From the NCBI GenBank assembly GCA_030068145.1, contig JAPJBO010000114.1, positions 1 through 64,000 of the forward strand: 64,000 nt of DNA. The letters run 5' to 3'. Made by a program: the position numbers and the translations under genes. The notes below the pieces were generated by a model. It worked only from the letters and a program-made list of their open reading frames with translations. It was not told where the DNA came from and did no database searches. The DNA is from Diplonema papillatum. Lineage: Eukaryota > Euglenozoa > Diplonemea > Diplonemida > Diplonemidae. Position 1 is the stretch's first letter; every line of letters starts with the position of its first letter. This document shows positions 1 to 11,056 of this stretch, one piece after another.

Positions 1-300
1 GCAGCGATAGAACGACTGCAATGGGCAGAGAGCAGCGATAGAACGACTGCAAATGACCGGAGACAGTGCCAAGAATACCAGCCAATGACCAACGAGCGGC
101 GCCAGCGATCGCCCAAAGGATGAAAGCAAATGACCAACGCGCGGCGCAGGGACGACTACCAATGTTCAAAGAACGGAGCTAGACTGAGTGCCAATGGTCA
201 AAGAATGGCGCAGAACGACTGCAAATGGCCAGAGAACGGCGCAAGAAAGACTACAAGAGCGGCGCTGAATTACTGCAAATGTTCATAGATTGGTTGCCAA
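1..300. repeat. Degenerate minisatellite
   Basis: The first 300 bases are imperfect repeats of about 37-40 bp, sharing blocks such as GAACGACTGCAAATG and CAAAGAACGGCGC. The repeats start at the window edge, so the array probably continues to the left. No gene is visible in it. Confidence 0.7.
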
Positions 301-516
301 CGAATGAACAGTTTCGTTTGCCCAAACAGGAAGTCAGAAAACAAAGCTGTCGAAGATTTGTGCTTGATCATCAGTCAAAGACAGGTCTTCGGTGACAGAA
401 TACAATTGGAGAAACAACAACAATGTGTCAGGAACAGGCAACTATCCATCTCCTGGGTGGGGGCTTGCAATTTTGTGATCTCTACAGGGAGATATTTTGT
501 GTGTGTCTCTTGATTG

Positions 517-1075
517 GATGCATCGGTCAAGAATTCATCCAAAGAAAATGAATATCTTTCTTAGAACCTCTTCAACGGCACGCAGCTTCACGTACCTTGC
601 TAAAGAAACACGATAGGCGACCTTCCCCCGACTTCAGAAATGGGGGCTTGTCCTCCGACTTTCCGACTCTCGAAATCCCTTTCGTATTCTGAGCTTCTGT
701 TACAGTTTATTTCGATGCATCGGTCAAAGGCTCACTAAAATGAGTACCCACAGCTTTTTCAGAACCTCTTCAAGTAACCGCAAATTCGCATACCTTGATT
801 CTTTCCGCACAAGACGGCCACATCCACCAATCGAGAACCCCAGGCCCTCTGAAGCCCCGTTTCCTGCACTTATGAAAAGGCAGTAGGAGACCTGATGTCG
901 AAATGGGGGTCTTGTTCTCCCGAAGTTCGGACCCTCGTAACACTGTCGTTCGTCTCAGCTTCGGGTTCCTGTCAGGTTTCTTTGAATGCATCGGTCAAAA
1001 TCTTACCAAAATGAGTACCGTACATCTCCCAGAACCTCTACAATGACTCGTAAATTAACATACCTTGATTGCTTC
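517..1075 (+). repeat. Three copies of a 'gatgcatcggtcaa...cataccttg' unit
   Basis: Units start near 517, 713 and 985. Each carries GATGCATCGGTCAA, then a CAGAACCTCTTCAA-like block, then a block ending CATACCTTG or CGTACCTTG. Further copies sit near 6274 and 9358 in the large tandem block. I see no coding sequence here. Confidence 0.65.
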
Positions 1076-1189
1076 CCTGCGAAATCCTAAAGACGTCGTC
1101 GGACACCATCTTGTGCAATTTTCTTGTTCGTTACTTCTTGGTTGGTTCTTCTTCCTCCTGTTCGGTGTTCTCTTTCGAGTCGCACTCCA

Positions 1190-1312
1190 TCACAGGGGGG
1201 TGTGGGGGGGGGCACGCAATCCCGCCGCCAGGCGGGATTGCGTGTGCGGGTTTGCGGGTTTGCGGGTTTTCGGGTTTGCGGGCGGGTTTGCGGGTTTGCG
1301 GGTGGGGGGGGG
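1190..1312 (+). repeat. G-rich GGGTTTGC array
   Basis: Short tandem units GGGTTTGC / GGGTTTTC are bounded by runs of seven or more G. The G-run spacing would allow G-quadruplexes. A shorter related stretch lies at 9658-9690. It is not a recognised telomere repeat and lies inside other repeats. Confidence 0.7.
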
Positions 1313-1318
1313 GTCATT

Positions 1319-4300
1319 GTGCTCCCCTCTATCTCTTGCAATCAGGCTTGGCAACACAGGACCCCGCGCAGAATGGGAAGCAAAAGGATGAGTGGTGGGA
1401 GTCCTGTGTGTCTAGGGGCTTGTCTCTCACTCAAGGCTTTTTGTTGGCTGGCTTGCTGGTGCTGACTTGCTGGTGCTGACTTCCTGGTGCTGACTTGCTG
1501 GGTGCTGGCCTGGGTGTCTCCTGGTACTGCGCTGCCTGCTATGTGCTTCCTGCTGGTGCTGCCTGCGTGTGCTGCCTGCTGTTGGTGCTGTCTGCCGTTG
1601 GTGCTGCCTGCTGCTGGTGCTGGCTGGTGTGTGCCTCCTGCTGGTGCTGCCTGGTGCTCATAATATTTTTTCCAAAACTTGAAAATTCGAAAAATATACC
1701 CAAGTATCAAAGTCCCCGTGCCAAAGATTGTTGCTATGTGTGTGCTTTGTCTGTCTCTAATCTGCCCAAAACTTCCACCGATTAGGGATCATCAGAACTA
1801 TGAACACGCAGACCTCGAAAGGTTTGCTTCCTCCTGTTTCGTTTCCACTGCGGTTAGCCACATACAATGTCGTGAGACAAAGTTTTTTCGGCCAGTTGCG
1901 AGGAACTGCCTGCAGGAGTTGCTCAAAGCATGAACGTCAAGGACGCTCAACAAAGCCTATGGAGGGGCTCGCATCTGATCCAAAATGCTGGCATAGTGAC
2001 ACGGGTTGATCTTGCTGACTGGCTCGACAGGTACTCCCGCGTTGCAAAGTGCAGCTTCCTTTCAACCCTTCAAAGATAGGACAAAGCACGCACACAAGAG
2101 ACAACCAATAGCCATTTTCCCCTCCCATCCTTCCTCCCAAGGTTTTGGGTTCCTGGTTTGGTTCTGCTGATGCTGTGATTGTTACTTCTGCTAAAGCTGT
2201 GCTGCTTCTGCTGCTACTTCTGCTGCTGCTGCTGCTGCTGCTTCTGCTGCTTCTGCTGCTTCTGCTGCTTCTGCTCTGCTCCTGCTCCCTGCTGGTGCTT
2301 CAGTCTTGCTGATGTTGCTGCTGCTGCAAAAAAGGTGAATGAGTGAAAATCCCATGTGCTGACAACGGTGGCTACCTGTTTTTGGGCCAAAAGGGGCCTG
2401 CCATGCCAGAACTGGGACATCTTTTTATTTCTTTACAATAAGAAGAAAAGTGTGGACAAAAGGCTTAAAGCAACCTTCTCTTGACTTCGATGGGGTTTTT
2501 GCTGCCTTGCTGCTGATCCTCTTGCTGCTCCTCTTGTTCCTGTGTTTGGTTTTGCTGCCTTGCCACTCTTGCTCCTGCTGCTGTTGCTGATTTCCCTGAA
2601 GCTGCGACAATCCCGCCAACAACACAGTAACTGTTTACTTCCTGCTGATTTGCTGCTCACTGCTGTTTGTGCTGCTGGGCTTCTCTTGTTGCCTTTCATC
2701 GAAGCTGTGAAACTCTCTCAAAACCAAACACTGCAGTAAACGACCTTCCCCCCCTTCGAAATGGAAAGGCTTGCATTTTTCATCGAAGCCCAGATTCGCA
2801 AACTTCGTCTGTGTTTTGATTACCTGTTTAGGTTTCTTTGAACTGAAAGTTGCTGTCTGCCTTGCTGCTGCCTTGCTCCTGCTCTTGCTGCTGTTCTTGC
2901 TGCTACTCTTGCTCCTGCTGCTCCTGCTGCCTTTCTCCGAAGCTGTGGAATTCTCGGAAAACCAAACACTGCAGTCAACGACCTTCCCCACTTCGAAATG
3001 GAAAGGCTTGCAAAGACTGATGTTCATTGCAAGCTTCGATTTCCACCTTAAGCGCTTCAAACAAACTTCGTCTGTGTTTTGATTTTCTGTTTATGTTTCT
3101 TTAAATTGAAAGCTCCTATTCTGTCTGCTGCCTTCTGTTGGTGCTCTTCCTGCTGCTGCCTTACCGCTGCTCCCTTGCCGCTGCTGCCTTGCTGCTGCTG
3201 CCTTGCTGCTGCTGCCTTGCTTGCCCCTGCTGCCTTGCTGCTGCTGCCTTGCCGCTGTTGCCTTGCCGCTCCTGTCTTCTTGCTGCTGCTGCCTTGCTGA
3301 TGCTGCCTTGCTACTGCTGCTTTGCTTTGCTGCTGTCTTGCTTCTGCCGCTGCCTTGCCGCTGCTGTCTTGCTGCTGCTGTCTTGCTGCTGCTACTCTTG
3401 CTGTTGCTGCTCCTGCTGCTCTGCTGCCTTTCTCCAAAGCTGTGGAATTCTCGCAAAACCAAACACTGTGGTCAACGACCTTCCCCACTTCGAAATGGAA
3501 AGGCTTGCAAAGACTGATGTTCATCGCAAGCTTCGTTTTCCAACTTAAGCGCTTCAAACAAACTTCGTCTGTTGTTGCTGCTGCTGCCTTGCCGCTGCTA
3601 TGATGCTGCTGCTGCTGCCGCTGCCGCTGCCTTGCCGCTGCTGCCTTGCTGCTACTGCCTTGTTGCTGCTCCTGCCTTGCTGCAGCTGCTGCTGCTGCTG
3701 CCTTGTTGCTGCTGCCTTGGCGCTGCTGTGTTGCTGCTCCTGCTTCCCTGCCGCTGCTGCCTTGCTGCTGCTGCTGCCTCTTGCTGCTGCTGCTGCCTTG
3801 TTGCTGCTGCTGCTGCTGCTGCTGCTGCCTTGTTGCTGCTGCCGTGCCGCTGCTGTGTTGCTGCTCCTGCTTCCCTGCCGCTGCTGCCTTGCTGCTGCAG
3901 TCTTGCTTCTGCTGCTGCCTTGCTGCTCCTGCTGCCTTGCAGCTGCTGCCTTGCCGCGGCTGCCTTGCTGCTGCTGCTGCCTTGCTGCTGCTGCCTTACC
4001 GCGGCTGCCTTGCTGATGCCGCCTTGCCGCTGCTATCGAACTGCTGCCGCCTTGCCGCTGTTGCCTTGCCGATGCTGTCTTGCTGCCGGTGTCTTGCCGC
4101 TGCTGTCTTGCTTCTGCTGCTGCCTTGCCGCCGCTGCCTTGTTGCTGCTGTCTTGCTTCTGCTCCTGCCTTGCTGCTGCTGCCTTGCCGCGGCTGCCTTG
4201 CTGCTACTGCTGCCTTGCCGTTGCTGCCTTGCTGCTGCTGCCTTGCTGCTGCTGCCTTGCTGCTCCTGCTGCCTTGCTGCTGATGCCTTACCGCGGCTGC

Positions 4301-6570
4301 CTTGTTGCTGCCTTGCGGATGCCGCCTTGCCGCTGCTATCGTGCTGCTGCTGCCTTGCCGCTGCTGCCTTGTTGCTGGTGGCTTGCTTCTGCTGCTGCCT
4401 TGCTGGTGCTGCCTTGCCGCGGCTGCCTTGCTGCTGCTGCTACCTTGCTGCTGCTGCTGCCTTGCTGATGCCGCCTTGCCGCTGCCATCGCGATGCTGCC
4501 GCCTTGCCGCTGTGCCGCTGCTATCGTGCTGCTGCTGCCTTGCCGCTGCTGCCTTGTTGCTGGTGGCTTGCTTCTGCTGCTGCCTTGCTGGTGCTGCCTT
4601 GCTGCGGCTGCCTTGCTGCTGCTGCTGCCTTGCTGCTGCTGCTGCCTTGCTGATGCCGCCTTGCTGCTGCCATCGCGATGCTGCCGCCTTGCTGCTGTGC
4701 AGCTGCTGCCTTGCTGCTGCTGCCTTGCTGCTGCCTTGCTGCTGCTGCCTTGCTGTGGCTGCCTTGCTGCGGCTGCCTTGCTGTGGCTGCCTTGCTGCTG
4801 CTGCTGCCTTGCTGCTGCTGCTGCCTTGCTGATGCCGCCTTGCCGCTGCCATCGCGATGCTGCCGCCTTGCCGCTGTGCAGCTGCTGCCTTGCTGCTGCT
4901 GCCTTGCTGCTGCCTTGCTGCTGCTGCCTTGCTGCGGCTGCCTTACTGCGGCTGCCTTGCTGTGGCTGCCTTGCTGCGGCTGCTGCCTTGCTGCTGCTGC
5001 CTTGCCGCGGCTGCCTTCCGGATGCCGCCTTGCCGCTGCTGTCGTGCTGCTGCTGCCTTGCCGCTGTTGCCTTGCCGCAGCTGCCTTACTGCTCGTGTCT
5101 TCCCGCAGCTGTCTTGCTTCTGCTGCTGCCTTGCTGCTGCTGCCTTGCTGTGGCTGCCTTGCTGCTGCTGCTGCCTTGCTGCTGCTGCTGCCTTGCTGAT
5201 GCCGCCTTGCCGCTGCCATCGCGATGCTGCCGCCTTGCCGCTGTGCAGCTGCTGCCTTGCTGCTGCTGCCTTGCTGCTGCCTTGCTGCTGCTGCCTTGCT
5301 GCGGCTGCCTTACTGCGGCTGCCTTGCTGTGGCTGCCTTGCTGCGGCTGCTGCCTTGCTGCTGCTGCCTTGCCGCGGCTGCCTTCCGGATGCCGCCTTGC
5401 CGCTGCTGTCGTGCTGCTGCTGCCTTGCCGCTGTTGCCTTGCCGCAGCTGCCTTACTGCTCGTGTCTTCCCGCAGCTGTCTTGCTTCTGCTGCTGCCTTG
5501 CTGCTGCTGCCTTGCTGTGGCTGCCTTGCTGCTGCTGCTGCCTTGCTGCTGCTGCTGCCTTGCTGATGCCGCCTTGCCGCTGCCATCGCGATGCTGCCGC
5601 CTTGCCGCTGTGCAGCTGCTGCCTTGCTGCTGCTGCCTTGCTGCTGCCTTGCTGCTGCTGCCTTGCTGCGGCTGCCTTACTGCGGCTGCCTTGCTGTGGC
5701 TGCCTTGCTGCGGCTGCTGCCTTGCTGCTGCTGCCTTGCCGCGGCTGCCTTCCGGATGCCGCCTTGCCGCTGCTGTCGTGCTGCTGCTGCCTTGCCGCTG
5801 TTGCCTTGCCGCAGCTGCCTTACTGCTCGTGTCTTCCCGCAGCTGTCTTGCTTCTGCTGCTGCCTTGCTGCTGCTGCCTTGCGGGGCTGCCTTGCTGCTG
5901 CTGCTGCTTTCTTGCCGACCTTTTTTACGCCTGGGAAGGGTAGGTGCGCAGCTCGGAGGCCAGATACGAAGTTAGGGGCTTTCACCCACAGCAAAGGAAC
6001 TGCTTGCCTTGGCCGCGTTTCGAAAAACACGTTTCCAGGGGACACCGCGAGGAGGTGGCAAGTCAGATTTTGTCCCCCAACCCCAAGACCACCCAGGGGC
6101 CTTTGATGGCCAGCTTCTTGGACTTCACGACCTCTCAGGACCACTTTGCTGAAGGAACACCGAAAACGTGATAGGCAACTGTTGCATGTCGAAATGGGGA
6201 GGGCACGTTCTCCCGAAGTTGCGACCGAAAGAACGTCGTTCGTAGGAGCTTCGAATTCCTGTGACGGTTTCGTTGGATGCATCGGTCAAAATATCAACAA
6301 AATATGCACCCATAGCTCTGACAGAACCTTTTTGCTGACTCGGAACTTCACATACCTTGACTGCTTGCACACGAACTCTCGAACACCAGATTTTTCAAGC
6401 ACAACTCCGACCCGAACCATCTTGTGAATTTCTTTTCTTCTTCTAGTTCCTGTTTGCGTTGTGTGTGCTGATCCCTGTTTTCTTTCGAGTCGGCCTCTTC
6501 ACACAAGAGGCCGAACCTGGACAAGAAGGCCCACATCAAAGCGCTGAGAACCCATCAAATGCACGAGGGG
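1319..6570. repeat. Large tandem duplication, copy A
   Basis: This block and 6884-9640 share the same ordered landmarks at high identity: a lead sequence CTCTATCTCTTGCAATCAGG; TGCTGGTGCTGAC repeats; a stretch ending GACACGGGTTGATC; a CTG-rich region; TTTTTTACGCCTGGGAAG; and an end near CCATCAAATGCACGAGGGG. Copy A is about twice as long, mainly because of the CTG array at 3127-5925. The many open frames come from low-complexity triplets and I do not support any as a gene. Confidence 0.8.
3127..5925. repeat. CTG/CTTGC-rich array with 367-bp higher-order period
   Basis: The array is built of CTTGCTGCTGCTGC-like units (mostly 12-15 bp). Above that is a longer period: CATCGCGATGCTGCCGCC occurs at 4850, 5217 and 5584, exactly 367 bp apart, and earlier at 4486 and 4671 (185 and 179 bp apart). 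Stops are rare in several frames on both strands, giving Leu/Ala/Cys-rich frames on + and Ala/Arg/Gln/Ser-rich frames on -. There is no conserved domain, so I read it as satellite-like DNA. Confidence 0.85.
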
Positions 6571-6883
6571 CTAGGGGTGTGTTGGGCTAGTTCCTTTTCA
6601 ATTTTCTCGTGGGATACGAGAAGAACCCTCTTCCTCCGCGTCCACCCGCGGGGAAGATCTTACACCCAAAGAGAAGTTCCTTCACCAAGCGGCCATGTCA
6701 TTTTGCGAATCGGCGCTTGGAGTGAAGGAAAGTCTCTTGGGAGCAAGTCTCCTGGGAATAAAAATGCACCGCCGTACTGTTTCCAGACGTGTACCTGGTG
6801 CCTGGTCGGTGTGACCCGCAAACCAGCCATTTTTTGGCAGCATCCAATTCCACAGGTCAGGTTTGCCCGGGTTTGCTGGAGGT
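6571..6883. other. Spacer between the two large copies
   Basis: This sequence separates the two copies and has no counterpart at the start of copy A. I see no gene in it. Confidence 0.5.
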
Positions 6884-9640
6884 GTGCCCCCCTCTATCTC
6901 TTCCAATCAGGCTTGGCAACACAGGACCCCAAAGAACGCGCAGAATGGGAAGCAAAAGGATGAGTGGTGGGAGTCCTGTGTGTCTAGGGGCTTGTCTCTC
7001 ACTCAAGGCTTTTTGTTGGCTGGCTTGCTGGCTGCTGACTTGCTGGTGCTGCCTTGCTGGTGCTGACTTGCTGGTGCTGACTTGCTGGTGCTGACTTGCT
7101 GGTGCTGACTTGCTGGTGCTGACTTGCTGGTGCTGACTTGCTGGTGCTGACTTGCTGGGTGCTGGCCTGGGTGGGTGTCTGCTGGTACTGCGCTGCCTGC
7201 TATGTGCTTCCTGCTGGTGCCTGCGTGTGCTGCCTGCCGTTGGTGCTGCCTGCCGTTGGTGCTGCCTGCTGCTGGTGTGTGCCTCCTGCTGGTGCTGCCT
7301 GGTGCTCATAATATTTTTTTCCAAAACTTGAAAATTCGAAAAATATACCCAAGTATCACAGTCCCCGTGCCAAAGATTGTTGCTATGCGTGTGCTTTGTC
7401 TGTCTCTAATCTGCCCAAAACTTCCACCGATTAGGGATCATCAGAACTATGAACACGCAGACCTCGAAAGGTTTGCTTCCTCCTGTTTTGTTTCCACTGC
7501 GGTTAGCCACATACAATGTCGTGAGACAAAGTTTTTTCGGCCAGTTGCGAGGAACTGCCTGCAGGAGTTGCTCAAAGCATGAACGTCAAGGACGCTCAAC
7601 AAAGCCTATGGAGGGGCTCGCATCTGATCCAAAATGCTGGCATAGTGACACGGGTTGATCTTGCTGACTGGCTCGACAGGTACTCCCGCGTTGCAAAGTG
7701 CAGCTTCCTTTCAACCCTTCAAAGATAGGACAAAGCACGCACACAAGAGACAACCAATAGCCATTTTCCCCTCCCCCATCCTTCCTCCCAATGTTTTGGG
7801 TTCCTGGTTTGGTTCTGCTGATGCTGTGCTGCTTCTGCTGCTACTTCTGCTGCTGCTGCTTCTGCTGCTGCTGCTGCTGCTGCTTCTGCTCCTTCTCCCC
7901 CTGCTGGTGCTTCAGTCTTGCTGATGTTTCTGCTGCTACAAAAAAAAATGCGAATGAGTGGAAACCCCATGTGCTGACAACGGTGGCTACCTGTTCTTTG
8001 GGCCAAAAGGGGCCTGCCATGCCAGCACTGGGACATCTTTTCATTTCTTTACATTCATTTCTTTAAAATAAGAAGAAAAGTGTGGACAAAAGGCTTAAAG
8101 CAACCTTCTCTTGACTTCGATGGGGTTTTTGCTGCCTTGCTGCTGCTCATCTAGCTGCTCCTGTTGTTCCTGTGTTTGGTGCTGGTGCTGCTCTTGCTCC
8201 TGCTTCTCTTGTTGCCTTTCATCGAAGCTGTGAAACTCTCTCAAAACCAAACGCTGCAGTAAACGACCCTCCCCCTTCGAAATGGAAAGGCTTGCATTTT
8301 TCATCGAAGCCCCGATTCGCAAACTTCGTCTGTGTTTTAATTTCCTGTTTAGGTTTCTTTGAAACGAAAGTTGCTGTCTGCCTTGCTGCTGCCTTGCTCC
8401 TCCTCTTGCTGCTCTTCTTGCTGCTACTCTTGCTCCTGCTGCTCTGCTGCCTTTCTCCGAAGCTGTGGAATTCTCGCAAAACCAAACACTGCAGTCAAGG
8501 ACCTTCGCTTGCAAAGACTGCTTTCATTGCAAGCTCCGATTTCCTTCTTAAGCGCTTCAAACAAACTTCGTCTGTGTTTTGATTTTCTGTTTATGTTTAT
8601 TTGAATTCAAAGCTCCTATCCTGTCTGCTGCCTTCTGTTGGTGCTCTTCCTCCTGCTGATTAACCGCTGCTGTCTTGCTCTGGCTGCCTTGCTGCTGCTG
8701 CCTTGCCGCTGCTGCCTTGCTGCTGCTGCCTTGCTGCTGCTGCCTTGCTGCTGCTGCCTTGCTGCTGCTGCCTTGCCGCTGCTGCCTTGCTGCTGCTGCC
8801 TTGCTGCTGCTGCCTTGCTGCTGCTGCTGCTGCCGCTGCTGCTTGCTGCTGCTGCCTTGCCGCTGCTGTCTTGCTGCTGCTTGCTGCTGCATTGCCGTTG
8901 CTGCCTTGCCGCGGCTGCCTTGCCGTGGCTGCCTTGCTGCTGCTGCCTTGCTGCTGCTGCCTTGCTGCTGCTGCTGCTTTCTTGCCGACCTTTTTTACGC
9001 CTGGGAAGAGTAGGTGCACAGCTCGGAGGCCAGATACGAAGTTAGGGGCTTTCACCCACAGCAAAGGAACTGCTTGCCTTGGCCGCGTTTCGAAAAACAC
9101 GTTTCCAGGGGACACCGCGAGGAGGTGGCAAGTCAGATTTTGTCCCCCAACCCCAAGACCACCCATTGAGAATTCCGGGGCCTTTGATGGCCAGCTTCTT
9201 GGACTTCACGACCTCTCAGGAGCACTTTGCTGAAGGAACACCGAAAACGTGATAGGCAACTGTTGCATGTCGAAATGGGGGGGCACGTTCTCCCGAAGTT
9301 GCGACCCTTGAAAGAACGTCGTTCGTAGGAGCTTCGAATTCCTGTGACGGTTTCGTTGGATGCATCGGTCAAAATATCAACAAAAATATGTACCCATAGC
9401 TCTGTCAGAACCTTTTCGCTGACTCGGAACTTCACATACCTTGACTGCTTCCACACCAGATTTTTCAAGCACAACTCCGACCCGAACCATCTTGTGAATT
9501 TCTTTTCTTCTTCTAGTTCCTGTTTGCGTTGTGTGTGCTGAATCCTGTTTTCTTTCGAGTCGGCCTCTTCACACAAGAGGCCGAACCTGGACAAGAAGGC
9601 CCACATCGAAGCACTAAGAATCCATCAAATGCACGAGGGG
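6884..9640. repeat. Large tandem duplication, copy B
   Basis: Second copy of the block described for 1319-6570, same orientation. TGCTGGTGCTGACT repeats are expanded at its start (7035-7155). The CTG-rich region is reduced to about 8620-8985. The flanks either side of that array match copy A closely, so the length difference is inside the array. Confidence 0.8.
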
Positions 9641-9743
9641 GCCCGCAGGGCCACCGAGTGCGGGTTTGCGGGGTTTGCGGGGACAGAGTCACCTCCCACA
9701 AGGCAATTCCTTACCCCAGCCTGAGCAAGAGCGCCCAATTGTG

Positions 9744-10160
9744 AGCCAGCTTTTCTGGAGGGACTGGTCTTTAGAAGGGGTGACATTTCTGAAGGAACCT
9801 GGCCTTTCGAAGCCTTGATGTGAGCCAACGTTTCTGCAGGGAGTGGCCTTTAGAAGCCTTGATGTGGGCCAACGTTTCTGCAGGGAGTGGCCTTTAGAAG
9901 CCTTGATGTGGGCCAACGTTTCTGCAGAGAGTGGCCTTTAGAAGCCTTGATGTGGGCCAAGTTTTCTGAAGGGACAGGCCTTTAGAAGCCGACTTTTCTG
10001 AAGGAACTGGCCTAGAAGCCTTGATGTGGGGTGACTTTGCTGAAGGGACTGGCCTTTAGAAGCCTTGATGGGAGCCAACGTTTCTGCAGGGAGTGGCCTT
10101 TAGAAGCCGTGATGTGGGTCAACATTTCTCAAGGGACTGGCCATTAGAAGCCTTGTCCCA
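9744..10160 (+). repeat. 44-bp tandem repeat
   Basis: About nine units run from 9744. The block AGCCTTGATGTG recurs at 9811, 9855, 9899 and 9943, an exact 44-bp period; other units are truncated or diverged. Each unit includes CCAACGTTTCTGCAGGGAGT. It is non-coding. Confidence 0.8.
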
Positions 10161-11056
10161 CAGGGAACCCAGAAACACTCAGAAACTCCCGAAAGGTTTG
10201 ACACATGTCAGTGTTGGTTACTTAAACGCCCGAAAGTCGTGTGGTGGGGATAAAGACCCCATAAAGGTAGGTGTGTGGTCACAGAAGGCCACCAAAGGAC
10301 CACGATCCCAGAGGTTCCCAGATGAGCCCATAATTGCAAACCCACAATCACAATGAATCTTTTGCTTGGGTGAGCTGGGGTGGGTGGGGGCTGTGAGAGA
10401 GCAGAAGTCGGGTGACTGGGCAACTCCTTTCTTGAGAGAATGTTTAAATGTGAAGAAAGTAGATGAGAGCGAACTGAAGGTACAGTTTCCAGAATGAGTG
10501 TTGTGTACTTCCCCATCCTGACTCAACATGAACATTTTAAGCTGACGATCAGAGCGGAACTGCAAGGACGTTGCACAGGTGACAGTGAAATAGGTGAACT
10601 TCACTTTTCAGCTGGACAGTCGAGGGGGGACCAGGAGTGTTTCACTGGTGACCCCAAGTTGGCGCAGCAACTGTCATTTTGCTCGAAGGTCTAACGTCAC
10701 GAAGAAGTATCTCTATCTGTGCCACTGAGCAATGTGTTTCTTGCACATCTCGTTGCAATGATGGTTTGCTCAAGTAAAATCTGTAACGGGCCGCCCCTGT
10801 ATTGGTCAGTTTTGGTCCAGTTTTGTCCAATTCTGGTGTGATTCTGGTCGAATTAGTTGCAGCTTCGGTTGTTCCGCATAGTTTCGATCTGCACGGCAGC
10901 ACAGTTTCCAGGATGTGAACTTCGCTTGTCAGATTGCTTGAGAATAGATGTTGCTTTCTGACGAAAAATGCCAAAGACGTTGATGGGGAACGTGCAGAGG
11001 GAAAAGCTTATTTGTCAAGAAGTTATCAGGGCGACAGGTTGTTGTCCTGTACGAAC
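10161..11056. other. No gene seen; 3' flank of the peroxiredoxin-like gene
   Basis: Nothing coding was recognised. This is where a 3' UTR and SECIS element of the minus-strand peroxiredoxin-like gene should lie. Reading the minus strand from 11056 to about 10440, I found no hairpin with a convincing ATGA...AA...GA core. The nearest candidates, ATGA at about 10677 and GTGA at about 10700, do not form a good stem by eye. Confidence 0.4.

Noticed and set aside
1190-1312. Internal telomere repeat
   Set aside because: GGGTTTGC is not a known telomere unit and the array is short and irregular.
3127-5925. Very long Leu/Ala/Cys-rich (+) and Ala/Gln/Arg-rich (-) open frames as genes
   Set aside because: They follow directly from CTG/CTTGC repeats, exist in several frames at once, and show no start context or domain.
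10440-11056. SECIS candidates (ATGA near 10677 and 11060, GTGA near 10700)
   Set aside because: The sequences between the ATGA/GTGA and a possible downstream GA do not form a regular stem with an unpaired AA at the tip.
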